Notes: a model not told the origin generated them from the sequence alone. A stretch of 38,582 nt of DNA from Candidatus Azophilus lithoversatilis (GCA_028278675.1 JAQAJJ010000010.1:56507-95088); one strand, 5' to 3'. Counted from the stretch's first letter, positions 20,901 through 28,439 are shown. Numbers and translations are program-made.

Positions 20901-21490
20901 ATGTCCTGCACCCGGTCGAGATTCTCCTGGGTATGCTTGATGCGGTTCTCGGTTTCCCGCCGCCGCTCCTTGTACTTGGAGATGCCCGCCGCTTCCTCAA
21001 GATAGACGCGCAACTCCTCTGGGCGAGCCTTCACCAAGTCGCTGATCATGCCCTGCCCGATGATCGAGTAGCTGCGGGGCCCGAACCCGGTGCCGTGAAA
21101 AATGTCCTGGATGTCGCGTCGTCGGCAGCGAGCGCCGTTCAGATAGTACTGGGAGCCGGCCTCTCTGGTGACCTCCCGGCGAATCGCAATTTCCGCATAG
21201 GAAGCGAACTCGCCGCCGATGCGGCCGTCGGAATTGTCGAACACCAGTTCGACGATGGCGATCCCCGCGGCCTTTCGGTTCGCCGAGCCGTCAAAAATGA
21301 GGTCGCCCTGCTCCTCGCCACGCAATTGGCGGGCGGAGGATTCGCCCATGACCCAACGCACGGCGTCAATGATGTTGGATTTGCCACAGCCGTTGGGGCC
21401 GACCACCGCGCAGCGATTGCCGGGGAAGCGAACCGTTGTCGAGTCGACAAAGGACTTGAAGCCAGCCAGCTTAATCTGCTTAAGGCGCAT
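17993..21490 (-). CDS. smc: Chromosome segregation ATPase SMC
   Basis: This 1165-residue protein has the complete SMC architecture. The N-terminal ATPase half carries MRLKQIKLAGFKSFVDST and Walker A GPNGCGKSNIIDAV. Two long heptad-rich coiled coils flank a hinge near residues 500-650. The C-terminal half has the signature LLSGGEKALTAIAL and Walker B PVCLLDEVDAPLDDANV. SMC with ScpA/ScpB forms the bacterial condensin-like complex that extrudes and segregates chromosomes. The start at 21490 matches the family N-terminus; the frame opens to 21532 but the extra 14 residues are not expected. It is the first gene of the leftward smc-zipA-ligA-transglycosylase block. The 211 bp upstream carry no clear sigma70 boxes that I can defend. 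Confidence 0.97.
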   Translation of the reverse strand: MRLKQIKLAGFKSFVDSTTVRFPGNRCAVVGPNGCGKSNIIDAVRWVMGESSARQLRGEEQGDLIFDGSANRKAAGIAIVELVFDNSDGRIGGEFASYAEIAIRREVTREAGSQYYLNGARCRRRDIQDIFHGTGFGPRSYSIIGQGMISDLVKARPEELRVYLEEAAGISKYKERRRETENRIKHTQENLDRVQDIREELAGQLARLQRQAKAAERYRTLKAEERQLTAQLRAIQSRSLSNRLDAMDGDINRRDAALEGKRAEQRRIEAEIEQLRTDQTKAADALAEAQGRYYKLGADIERDEASIRFHRERLDQLRDELAKVLMRGEEATHQLGLDQSEIETLDQAIAELGPAVEAAEAADNQSLTALRGLEEGYKRWEADWEAFNQQAARHERDAGIQAARIDQFNQGIERIEARMAQVEEQEQVSADGGEVDGLALRIDGLERQRSQLDDATQHCLGEHVAAQETLAECQERLDLARAEVQRLRHDLARLQAVQETALGRSDAGVQAWLHESGLDGSERLGETLSVVPGWEHAVEVVLGDFVQALQVTDLDRYTAGLETLAAGRLALVEGRLEAEMASELPSLVSLVRRSEFKLDSLLYGVFAAESDAVALQHRARLKPGESIVTRNGLWVGRDWLRHMPGVEQDAGIIERAQDMEALELRLAEAEQALEVCKRHLTEASERIRALEAERESLRRQTDEVKGELGELKADHGVRRVRLEEALARRNRLQLELKEAADQLRKERERLEQAQTELQAIERTRAGEGELRRALAAEKSRLAGGLEQARRTARAAHDRFHARQAEYQGLLSRLEAGRTARRRLQDQAEELAERRRQIEEGQAASESPLPELERKLQANLQGRVAVEAELGELRQHSGAVDARLRELQAERNRAEQAVNGVREDLEAARLEREGLRVQASHLAEQVAAAGFELEAVVAELPEDAAESAWAERLEGLDRRIRRLGPINLAAIDEYDAQSERKAHLDAQHEDLTKALETLFQAIHKIDRVTRERFKDTFEQVNAHFGELFPKVFGGGRAYLQLTGKDLLDAGVSVMARPPGKRNASVNLLSGGEKALTAIALIFSIFQLNPSPVCLLDEVDAPLDDANVVRFAELISDMSRDVQFMVVTHNKLTMEMADYLMGGTMGEPGVSRIVSVDVVEAATMVAA

Positions 21491-21701
21491 TGCATTCCAC
21501 GAGCGAACCGGCTTCTGCCGACGAACGCTCATTCAACAACACTATCCCGCATCAGCAACCGCCTTCAGCGGCGAACCCTGCTACGCTTGCACAATGCGAG
21601 CCCAAGAGCAGCAATGCGACGCGAAAATACGCCTAGCCGCTCGTTGGAAGGCTAGTCTAACGCATGAGGAAGCAGGAATCCTAGCCCAATTCGCAAAAAA
21701 A

Positions 21702-21980
21702 TCAGGACATTGCGCACATTTTTTGCGGTGAAGGCCAACCCGCCGCAACCCCCGGCAGAAACTCGATGGAGGTACCCTCGCGGCTTCCCACCACCCGGAC
21801 CAAGTTCAGAATTTCGTCAAAGGACGCATGGCGCGGCGACACCGATTGGCCGTTGGCTTCGTTATGGGTGGCGGACAGGACGGAGGAAAAGCCAATGGCA
21901 TCCCTAATGCCGACATCCCCGGTCGCCGCAGGCGCTCCCGCACCATCGACAATGCGGCCGTTCTTGATCAAGTCCCTCAT
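21702..21980 (-). pseudogene. Remnant of an N-acyl-D-amino-acid deacylase-type amidohydrolase
   Basis: The reading starts like the amidohydrolase family (MRDLIKNGRIVDGAGAPAAT, then GDVGIRD). It then jumps directly to an internal family region (GFSSVLSATHNEANGQSVSP, RHASFDEILNLVRVVG, GTSIEFLPG) that normally lies about 170 residues further on, after the metal-binding HxH. Full-length members are about 550-600 residues; this frame stops after 93, so it lacks the metal ligands and most of the barrel. An internal deletion that happened to keep frame, followed by 3' truncation, explains it. A purine-rich Shine-Dalgarno-like stretch remains upstream of ATG 21980. It is unlikely to be functional. 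Confidence 0.75.
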
Positions 21981-22063
21981 GAAACTCAAACTTCCCTTCT
22001 CCGCACTTATGCTTGAGTATAGCCGCACATCGACTCAGCAAACGCCCGCCCCGTTGTCAGCCC

Positions 22064-22201
22064 CTTAACCCGGACATTTCACCAAGGGTGTGGCCAGCGC
22101 CGTTTGCGCCATGCGGGACCCTTGAAGATGCGCGGCAACTCATTGAAATTGCAAGGCGTTCCAACGTTGGATAAGTGGCTTGGCAATTTATCCGGGTTAA
22201 G
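22064..22201. repeat. Inverted repeat pair, possible mini-element
   Basis: CTTAACCCGGA at 22064-22074 and TCCGGGTTAAG at 22191-22201 are perfect 11-bp inverted repeats 116 bp apart, with weaker similarity continuing inward (TGG at the same offset). They enclose the region just before the HupE-like start. No transposase is present. This may be a decayed miniature element or the ends of an excised transposon beside the amidohydrolase remnant; chance or a regulatory pair is not excluded. Confidence 0.5.
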
Positions 22202-22211
22202 CCAAGCCTCG

Positions 22212-22880
22212 ATGAGGGCCCTTGGCCTCATGGCCCTGATGGCCGCCGCTCCCGCCGCCTGGTCCCACGGGGTCGCCGGCGCGGATCAGGGGTTCATCGA
22301 AGGCAACGTTGGTCTCGCCGTCACACCCTATGCCTACCTCGGCGCCAAGCACATGGTCACCGGCTACGACCACCTGCTGTTCCTGGCCGGCGTCGTCTTC
22401 TTTCTGCAGCGGCTCCGGGACGTCGCAGGCTACGTGACTTTGTTTGCCCTCGGCCACAGCCTCACCCTGCTGGCCGGTGTATTGGGGGGCATTGAGGCCA
22501 ACCCCTACCTCATCGACGCAGTGATCGGCCTCTCGGTGGCCTACAAGGCGTTCGAGAACCTCGGCGGATTCCGAGCCTTGGGTCTGGCGCCAAATGCAGC
22601 GCTTGCGGTGTTCACCTTCGGATTGTTCCACGGCTTCGGGCTTGCCAGCAAGCTGCAGGAGACCCGCATTGCCCCGGAAGGCCTGGTCGGCAACATCATC
22701 GCGTTCAACGCGGGCGTGGAACTCGGCCAGCTCGCTGCCCTGGGCCTGTTGCTTGGGCTGCTCAGCCTGTGGCGAACCAGCGAGCGCTTCCCAGAGCAGG
22801 CGGCCACCGCCAATTGGGTTATCATGGCCGCCGGCTTCACCTTCATGCTCCACCAACTGGCCAGCTACTGGCTGGCTTGA
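22212..22880 (+). CDS. HupE/UreJ-family membrane protein
   Basis: This protein of about 222 residues has a cleavable-looking N-terminus (MRALGLMALMAAAPAAWSHG) and about six transmembrane helices. The family signature is GAKHMVTGYDHLLFLAGVVF, followed by FALGHSLTLLAG and FGLFHGFGLASKL, whose His residues are typical of HupE/UreJ. Characterised relatives transport nickel or cobalt for hydrogenase or urease, but no such enzyme genes are in the window, so the cargo is open. The frame is also open from 22104 and 22128; the start at 22212 is preferred because it places the signal sequence at the N-terminus and lies just outside the 22064-22201 repeat pair. No start has a strong Shine-Dalgarno. The symporter follows by 23 bp. 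Confidence 0.85.
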   Translation: MRALGLMALMAAAPAAWSHGVAGADQGFIEGNVGLAVTPYAYLGAKHMVTGYDHLLFLAGVVFFLQRLRDVAGYVTLFALGHSLTLLAGVLGGIEANPYLIDAVIGLSVAYKAFENLGGFRALGLAPNAALAVFTFGLFHGFGLASKLQETRIAPEGLVGNIIAFNAGVELGQLAALGLLLGLLSLWRTSERFPEQAATANWVIMAAGFTFMLHQLASYWLA

Positions 22881-22903
22881 ATGCCGCTCAGCCGACCATA
22901 GCG

Positions 22904-24532
22904 ATGCCCGCTCACTCACTAGGCGCATCGGGCCTCGCGACCCTCGCCTCCTGCGGCGCCGTGATGGCGATCATCGCTTGGGTGTCCTACCTCAAGACCA
23001 AGGGCCAGGCCGGAACGGCAACCGGCTACTTTCTCGCCGGGCGTGGATTGACGGGCACGTTCATCGCGGGCTCCCTGCTGCTGACCAATCTGTCCGCCGA
23101 ACAGCTGATCGGGCTGAACGGCTCCGCGTTCGCCTTCAATCTGTCGAGCATGGCTTGGGAAGTGACGGCCGTCTTCGCGATGATCGTAATGGCCATGGTG
23201 CTTCTGCCCCGCTACCTGACCGGCGGCTTCACCACTCTGCCCGAATTTCTGGGGCGACGCTTCGACGAGCGCGTTCGCCGCTTCACCGTGGTTTTGTTCA
23301 TTCTGGGCTACGGTCTCGTCACCATGCCCGCAGTGCTCTATTCCGGAGCGGTCGCCGTGCTGCAGTTCTTCGACCTGTCGGCGCTGTTGAATCTCAATCC
23401 AAGCGCAGCGCTGATTCTCACCATCAGTGTGATTGCGCTGGTGGGCGGTCTTTACGCCATAGCCGGAGGCCTCAAGGCGGTGGCCGTATCCGACACCTTG
23501 AACGGCATCGGGCTGCTCATCATTGGGACTCTGGTACCGGTGCTCGGCCTCATCAAGCTCGGCGAAGGCAGCTTCGCCAGCGGCCTTGCGCAGCTGCTGA
23601 CGCAGCACACCCACAAGCTGAACGCCGTCGGCGCGGCCACCGACCCGACCCCCTTCTCCACCCTGTTCACGGGCATGATTCTGGCCAACCTCTTCTATTG
23701 GGGGACCAACCAATACGTCATCCAGCGAACCCTCGGCGCCAATAGCCTCTCTGAAGGCCAGAAGGGGGTGCTGTTGAGCGGCCTGTTCAAGCTGTTGATT
23801 CCGCTGTTCATGATGATTCCCGGCGTCATTGCCTTCCACCTTTACGGCGACCGCCTCGACGGCATGGACCAAGCCTATCCCCGCCTTGCGGCTGACGTGC
23901 TGCCGACTGCCTTGGGCGGCTTCTTCCTAGCCGTTCTGCTCGGCGCGGTTTTCAGCTCGTTCAACTCCCTGCTGAACAGCGCCGCCACCTTGCTGTGCGT
24001 CGATGTGATCGGTCCGCTATGGGAAGCCAGGAAAAAGCCCTTAAGCGACGCGCAGATGATCCGCCTCGCCCGCTGGACAGGATTCGCCGCGGCAGTGGCG
24101 GCATTGTCGATCGCGCCGCTTCTGCACTTCGCCGATGAGGGCCTGTGGCAAGTGGTGCGCAAATTCACCGGCTTCTACAACATTCCCATCATCGCCATCA
24201 TGACCGCCGCTCTATGCCTGCCGAGGGTGCCGGCCTCGGCCGCCATTCAGGCGATGATTTTCCACCTGATCGCCTATCCGCTGGCTACGTTCGTCTGGGA
24301 CACCGGCATTCATTTCATCCATCTATACGCCATTCTCTTTGCCATTGAAGTGGCGATCATGTGGGCAGGAGGGCGGCTTCACCCAGCGGAGTCCCCCGCT
24401 GCCGCTGATGGCGGGACTGCGCCGGTGGACATGACGCCTTGGCGTTGGACGCCTTGGGCGGCCTTGAGCCTCTGCCTGGCCGTGGCAGGCATCTATCTGC
24501 TGTTTTCGCCGCTTGGCTTGGCTGGTTCGTGA
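22904..24532 (+). CDS. Sodium/solute symporter (SSS/SLC5 family)
   Basis: This 542-residue protein has about 13-14 hydrophobic helices and the SLC5 plan. The early helix 1-2 region is GYFLAGRGLTGTFIAGSLLL and TNLSAEQLIGLNGSAF. AIAGGLKAVAVSDTLNGIGL follows, then YWGTNQYVIQRTLGANSLSE and LAVLLGAVFSSFNSLLNSAA. These are the parts that line the Na+ and substrate sites in vSGLT-like carriers, and the closest resemblance is to sugar/inositol-type SSS members. The substrate is not certain. ATG at 22904 begins MPAHSLGASGLATLAS, just 23 bp after the HupE-like gene, so the two are probably co-transcribed. The open frame extends upstream into the HupE-like gene but that part is not protein-like. Confidence 0.92.
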   Translation: MPAHSLGASGLATLASCGAVMAIIAWVSYLKTKGQAGTATGYFLAGRGLTGTFIAGSLLLTNLSAEQLIGLNGSAFAFNLSSMAWEVTAVFAMIVMAMVLLPRYLTGGFTTLPEFLGRRFDERVRRFTVVLFILGYGLVTMPAVLYSGAVAVLQFFDLSALLNLNPSAALILTISVIALVGGLYAIAGGLKAVAVSDTLNGIGLLIIGTLVPVLGLIKLGEGSFASGLAQLLTQHTHKLNAVGAATDPTPFSTLFTGMILANLFYWGTNQYVIQRTLGANSLSEGQKGVLLSGLFKLLIPLFMMIPGVIAFHLYGDRLDGMDQAYPRLAADVLPTALGGFFLAVLLGAVFSSFNSLLNSAATLLCVDVIGPLWEARKKPLSDAQMIRLARWTGFAAAVAALSIAPLLHFADEGLWQVVRKFTGFYNIPIIAIMTAALCLPRVPASAAIQAMIFHLIAYPLATFVWDTGIHFIHLYAILFAIEVAIMWAGGRLHPAESPAAADGGTAPVDMTPWRWTPWAALSLCLAVAGIYLLFSPLGLAGS

Positions 24533-24799
24533 TCGGCCGGCTTGCCTTCATCGACTGCGGGCTAACGGCCCCCCAGAGCCACTTGAGCCTGAGCCTTAGC
24601 TGGTTTCCAGCCGCTCAACCAGCCGCCAAACTCCGCTGCTGGGGATTGAGCAGCGAGGCGAGCCCGAACGTTCATGCATCTCATTCAGATTCTGCGCCCG
24701 CCCTTGGCACCAAACTGGCTATAAACCAGCACTCAGTGCGTTCATAAGGAAGTTTGCGCCATTTTTTTGCAGATAAAGGAGCTTTAAGGCGCTATGAGA
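24533..24799. other. Intergenic region, convergent
   Basis: These 267 bp lie between the ends of the symporter and malonyl-CoA synthetase genes. I see no convincing gene and no strong terminator hairpin; there is an isolated T7 run near 24766 with no stem before it. Confidence 0.5.
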
Positions 24800-26308
24800 T
24801 CAAATCGGAACCCGCCCAAACAGCGCGGCAAACTGCTTGCGCAGCCGGTTCTTCTGCACCTTGCCCATGCTATTGCGGGGCAGCGCTTCGACGTTGATCA
24901 CCCGCTTGGGCTGCTTGAAGCGGGCCAAGCGGTCTTTAAGGAAGGCTGTCACCTGCTCGGTGGAAACCGGATCGCCTGACGGCACCACCACCGCCACCAC
25001 GCCCTCGCCGAAGTCTGAATGAGGCACGCCGATGACGGCGGATTCATCCACCGCATCCAGTTCGTCGATGAGCGCCTCCACTTCCTTGGGATAGACGTTG
25101 TAGCCGCCGGAAATGACCAGATCCCGGGCCCGCCCCACGATCGACAAACGCCCTTCGGCATCCATGACGCCCAAGTCGCCCGTGACGAAGTAGCCGTCGG
25201 AACGGAATTCCTGGGCGGTCTTCTCCGGTTGGCGCCAGTAGCCCTTGAAGACGTTCTCCCCGCGTACCTCAACGCCGCCGACTTCGCCCGGCGGCAACGG
25301 CTCCCCTCCCTCACCGGCGACTCGAACCGCCACGCCCGGCAAGGCAAAGCCCACACTGCCCGCAACCCGCTCGCCGTGTAGCGGGTTGGAGGTATTGATG
25401 ATGGTCTCCGACATGCCGTAACGCTCCAGAATGCAATGCCCGGTTCGGGCCTGCCATGCGTCGAAGGTGGACTCCGTCAGAGGCGCGGACCCGCTGATGA
25501 ACAGGCGCATCCCACGGCAGTGGTCGCGGTTGAAGTCCGCATCCTGCAGCAGACGGGTGTAGAAGGTCGGCACCCCCATCATCACCGTGGACTCGGGCAG
25601 ATGCCGCTTGACCGTCCGCACATCGAAACGGGGCAGGAAAATCGTCGGGGTGCCGCCCAGCAGGGCGCAATGCAGGGCGATGAACAGGCCATGCACATGG
25701 AATAGCGGCAAGGCGTGCAGCAGCACGTCGTCATCCCGCCAGCCCCAACACTGGCGCAGCGCCTCGGCATTGGAGCGGATGTTGTCGTGGGTCAGCATCG
25801 CGCCCTTGGAGCGGCCCGTGGTGCCGGAGGTGTAAACCAAGGCGGCCAGGTCATCGCCCTTGCGCTCTGCAACTTCAAAGCAGGGCTGGGCAGCGTCCAT
25901 GGCCTGCACGAGGCTTCCGTCTCCGCGGCCCAAGGTCAGCTCAGCCAAACCGGCGCGCTCACCTTTCAGGGCTGGACTCGCTGCATCCCGCACGAACACA
26001 CGCGGTTGCGCATCGGCAAGAAAATAAGCGACTTCGGTGGTGGTGTAGGCCGAATTGAGTGGCACATAGACGCCACCCACTTGAAGCGTTGCCAAGTAAA
26101 GAGCCACAGCCTCGGGCGTCTTGTTAACCTGAGCAAGCACCCTTTCACCCGGCGCCACGCCAGCGCCGACAAGCACCGTGGCCAGACGGGCGGTTTGCTC
26201 GGCCAAATCCGAGTAGGTCCAGGATTCGCCATCGGCCATGCGCAGGGCAGGCCGACTCCCATGGGCCGCGAAAACGGTTTCCAGATCGGCCGCGAAGTTG
26301 CCGCTCAT
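24800..26308 (-). CDS. matB: Malonyl-CoA synthetase
   Basis: This 502-residue ANL-superfamily ligase should activate malonate to malonyl-CoA via malonyl-AMP. The P-loop is YTSGTTGRSKGAML, the A5 motif ILERYGMSETIINTSNPL with GERVAGSVGFALPGV, the hinge region YFVTGDLG and GRARDLVISGGYNVYP, and the catalytic Lys near the C-terminus is in GKVQKNRLRKQF. The RYGMSE...NTSNP...GERV pattern is characteristic of malonate-CoA ligases rather than acetyl- or long-chain ligases. The start overlaps the stop of the TPR gene (ATGA), so translation is coupled. No malonyl-CoA decarboxylase (MatA) or malonate transporter gene is adjacent, so malonyl-CoA may feed fatty-acid synthesis. Specificity should be confirmed. 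Confidence 0.88.
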   Translation of the reverse strand: MSGNFAADLETVFAAHGSRPALRMADGESWTYSDLAEQTARLATVLVGAGVAPGERVLAQVNKTPEAVALYLATLQVGGVYVPLNSAYTTTEVAYFLADAQPRVFVRDAASPALKGERAGLAELTLGRGDGSLVQAMDAAQPCFEVAERKGDDLAALVYTSGTTGRSKGAMLTHDNIRSNAEALRQCWGWRDDDVLLHALPLFHVHGLFIALHCALLGGTPTIFLPRFDVRTVKRHLPESTVMMGVPTFYTRLLQDADFNRDHCRGMRLFISGSAPLTESTFDAWQARTGHCILERYGMSETIINTSNPLHGERVAGSVGFALPGVAVRVAGEGGEPLPPGEVGGVEVRGENVFKGYWRQPEKTAQEFRSDGYFVTGDLGVMDAEGRLSIVGRARDLVISGGYNVYPKEVEALIDELDAVDESAVIGVPHSDFGEGVVAVVVPSGDPVSTEQVTAFLKDRLARFKQPKRVINVEALPRNSMGKVQKNRLRKQFAALFGRVPI

Positions 26309-26871
26309 CGAGTCAGGGCTTGGATGAATTCCCGGTATGCAACCGTTTCCGGAGCCAATTCCGCCGCCCGTTCCGCATCGGCCCGGGCCGCTTCCCGGTC
26401 GCCAAGGCGTTTGAACATCAGGGCCCGATTGTAGTACGCGATGGGCAAATGATCGCCGGCGTTGGCGATGGCCCGTTCCAGATCGGCGAGGGCATCACGG
26501 TAACGTTTGACTGCGACCAGGGCGTTGGACCGATTGATGTACACGCTGGCCAATTGCGGCGCCAAGGCCACGGCCCGGTCATGGTCCTTCAAGCCGGAAG
26601 CCAAGTCCCCGTTGCGCACGTGCAGGAGGCCCCGGTTGGAATAGGTCGCCGCCAAATCCTCCGGCACCAGCATCTGGTGCTCGATGGCTAGGGTGCAGGT
26701 GTCGATGTCGGTCGGTGCGCCACCGTCCACCGTGGCCAGATAGCAATCCCGTGCGGGGGATGTGTTGAGCAGCACCGTCTCCGTGGCGAGTGCGGTGCCG
26801 CTCGGGGACGCAGCGCAAACCACGAACGCCCATGCCAGTGCATTTCGGATAGATATGAGAGAGGAATGCAT
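26305..26871 (-). CDS. Exported TPR protein
   Basis: This 188-residue protein has an N-terminal hydrophobic signal (LAWAFVVCAASPSGTALA) and about three tetratricopeptide repeats in the rest: LAATYSNRGLLHVRNGDLAS, LASVYINRSNALVAVKRYRD and LPIAYYNRALMFKRLGDREA, each with the Asn-Arg variant of the TPR core. Two Cys lie in the segment before the repeats (RDCYLAT and DTCTLAI), possibly a disulfide. It is likely periplasmic and acts as a protein-binding scaffold; no specific partner is indicated. The gene lies 15 bp after the secreted unknown gene and overlaps matB by 4 bp, so it belongs to the same leftward transcription unit. Confidence 0.85.
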   Translation of the reverse strand: MHSSLISIRNALAWAFVVCAASPSGTALATETVLLNTSPARDCYLATVDGGAPTDIDTCTLAIEHQMLVPEDLAATYSNRGLLHVRNGDLASGLKDHDRAVALAPQLASVYINRSNALVAVKRYRDALADLERAIANAGDHLPIAYYNRALMFKRLGDREAARADAERAAELAPETVAYREFIQALTR

Positions 26872-26886
26872 AGGTTGGATTTACAC

Positions 26887-27588
26887 CTACCGGCGAACCG
26901 ATTCAAGCCGCTGACCCTTGAGCGCCTCTTGCTTGAGCGCCTCGTGCTTGAGCGCCTGGTGCTTGAGCGCCTCGTGCCGAATCGCCTGTTCCGCCAAATG
27001 CGGCGTGAGGATGTGCTTGAGGATGCCGCGGCCGTACTCGCCGTACCAAACCGCGGGATCCTGAGCCTTGACCGGCATCGCGCCATCCTTGGGGATCATC
27101 CGAGCGCCGCGCAGCATGGACAGGGCTAGGTCGAGCTTCGCCTCCTCGCCGAAGTTGACGCTGGCGAGGCTCCAGCAACGCATCTCCTCGCTGACGCGGG
27201 CGGCGGCAATGACGCACTGCAGATTGCGCCGAGTGTCGTCCAGCAGTTCGAGCAAGCGGAAGTGCTGGTAGCGGCGCGACATGTACAGGCGGCTGCGTCG
27301 ACGGACATCGGCGGTCGGCCCCAGGCGCTGAAGCTCAGCCATTTCGTTGGCCACTTGGGCCTCCTGCCGGGGTGACAGTGGCGGAATGACGTCGGCCAGC
27401 AGGTCCAGCCGTACCAGGAGATCCTCCGCAATGGCGCGGCGGTGGCCCCGCTCCCGCCAATCGAGGTGAGTGGGGGAAATCAGCTCCCAAGCGTCGATCT
27501 TGACGGCGGCGCCAACTTCCGCTGACGCCAGCGCAAACGCCGCCGCAGCGACCAGTCCTTTCACCGCGCACCCAGACAATGCCCTCAT
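26887..27588 (-). CDS. Exported protein of unknown function with a C-terminal 5-residue repeat
   Basis: This 233-residue protein has a signal sequence (VKGLVAAAAFALASAEVGA). The mature part is helical and charged; I do not recognise a family. Notable segments are SPTHLDWRERGHRRAIAEDL, LLELLDDTRRNLQCVIAAAR and WYGEYGRGILKHILTPHLAE. Two Cys are present in the middle (LQCVIAA, MRCWSLA). The C-terminus ends in tandem five-residue units (RHEALKHQALKHEALKQEAL), encoded by a 15-bp DNA repeat. The start ATG at 27588 overlaps the stop of the CHMI gene (ATGA), so it is translationally coupled to it. A longer frame to 28023 exists but runs over the CHMI gene and is a shadow. Confidence 0.75.
   Translation of the reverse strand: MRALSGCAVKGLVAAAAFALASAEVGAAVKIDAWELISPTHLDWRERGHRRAIAEDLLVRLDLLADVIPPLSPRQEAQVANEMAELQRLGPTADVRRRSRLYMSRRYQHFRLLELLDDTRRNLQCVIAAARVSEEMRCWSLASVNFGEEAKLDLALSMLRGARMIPKDGAMPVKAQDPAVWYGEYGRGILKHILTPHLAEQAIRHEALKHQALKHEALKQEALKGQRLESVRR
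26917..26991. repeat. 15-bp tandem repeat in coding sequence
   Basis: Four units of cttgagcgcctcgtg occupy 26917-26931, 26932-26946, 26947-26961 and 26962-26976, each with at most one change, and a degenerate fifth follows at 26977-26991. Because 15 is a multiple of three, copy-number changes would add or remove five-residue units (ALKHE) in the secreted protein without shifting frame. Confidence 0.9.
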
Positions 27589-27974
27589 CCGGACACCCGT
27601 TCGTGCAGGTTGTTCATCTTGAGGGTGCCGACTGGATCGATTTCCACCATTTCCAGCGAAAGTGCCATTCCTCGCTCCCGATCGTTGAGGAGCGGCTCCA
27701 AGTGGGCGCGGAGCGCGTCGAACAAGGCCTGTGCCTGGGCACGGCGCACCGCTTCCGCACGGCCTTTGCCAATGCGCGCCATGACATGAACGAAGCCGTG
27801 GCCGGGGTCTCCGTCGGCGATCAGATAGCGGTCCCGGCGCGTGGCGCGCACCCGAATGCCGGCCAAAGGGAAGACGCCGCCCGCAACGGCAACATCGCGC
27901 AGCTTCGCCATCAGGGCGTCGATCCCCATGTCGGATTCCAGGTTGGCCGAATACTCGACGATCAGGTGCGGCAC
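27585..27974 (-). CDS. 5-carboxymethyl-2-hydroxymuconate delta-isomerase-like tautomerase
   Basis: This 129-residue protein has the CHMI/HpaF fold of the tautomerase superfamily: MPHLIVEYSANLE at the start and the paired segments GIRVRATRRDRYLIADG and GFVHVMARIGKGR. The superfamily uses an N-terminal Pro exposed by removal of Met. An ATG at 27980 gives Met-Ala-Val-Pro and buries that Pro, whereas the GTG at 27974 gives Met-Pro directly, with GGGA nine bases upstream. The GTG start is therefore chosen. CHMI isomerises a muconate intermediate in homoprotocatechuate degradation. The other pathway genes are not here, although a FAH-family gene lies 2.8 kb away on the opposite strand. It overlaps the next gene by 4 bp. 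Confidence 0.82.
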   Translation of the reverse strand: MPHLIVEYSANLESDMGIDALMAKLRDVAVAGGVFPLAGIRVRATRRDRYLIADGDPGHGFVHVMARIGKGRAEAVRRAQAQALFDALRAHLEPLLNDRERGMALSLEMVEIDPVGTLKMNNLHERVSG

Positions 27975-28040
27975 GGCCATCCGTCCCGCGGATGGGCAGC
28001 GCGTCGGACGACGCTGCAGTCAACCAACCGTTCCCGAAGC

Positions 28041-28439
28041 CTAGGCGCCATCGGCCAGCACCAAGTCGCGCAGGGTGGCCATGCCGAGCAAGTTGCGATC
28101 CTGATCGACCACGATCGCCCGGGACAGACCTAGGCGAACCAGCAGCCGGGTGGCGTAGCGCGCCAGCATGTCGGACGGCAGGGTGGGCACCGGCTTGGAC
28201 ATGACTTCATAGACATGCACCCGCTCCGGCGCTCGGCCGGCGGCAACCACTTGCGCTGCGATGTCCGAGACGACCAGCAGGCCGAATTCATCATCGGCTT
28301 CGCGCCGATTGACCACCAACGAACTGATGCCGTGCCGGCGCATCACCGCCATGGCTTCCCCAACAGTGGCCAGCCCATCGACGCTGTGCACGTCGGCCGA
28401 CATGAGATCTCCCACCCGCAACGGCGCGTCACCGCTCAT
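28041..28439 (-). CDS. CBS-domain pair protein
   Basis: This 132-residue protein consists of two CBS domains. The first runs about residues 8-65 (VGDLMSADVHSVDGLATVGE, RRHGISSLVVN, LLVVSDIAAQVVA). The second runs about residues 75-130 (VYEVMSKPVPTLPSDMLARY, GLSRAIVVDQDRNLLGMATL). Such stand-alone pairs form a Bateman module that usually binds adenine nucleotides. It is the last gene of the four-gene DUF1538 group; its ATG overlaps the stop of the PII-like gene and is preceded by a strong AGGAGG. The obvious reading is a second adenylate sensor for the DUF1538 membrane proteins, but that is inferred from context. CHMI follows after 66 bp. Confidence 0.9.
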   Translation of the reverse strand: MSGDAPLRVGDLMSADVHSVDGLATVGEAMAVMRRHGISSLVVNRREADDEFGLLVVSDIAAQVVAAGRAPERVHVYEVMSKPVPTLPSDMLARYATRLLVRLGLSRAIVVDQDRNLLGMATLRDLVLADGA

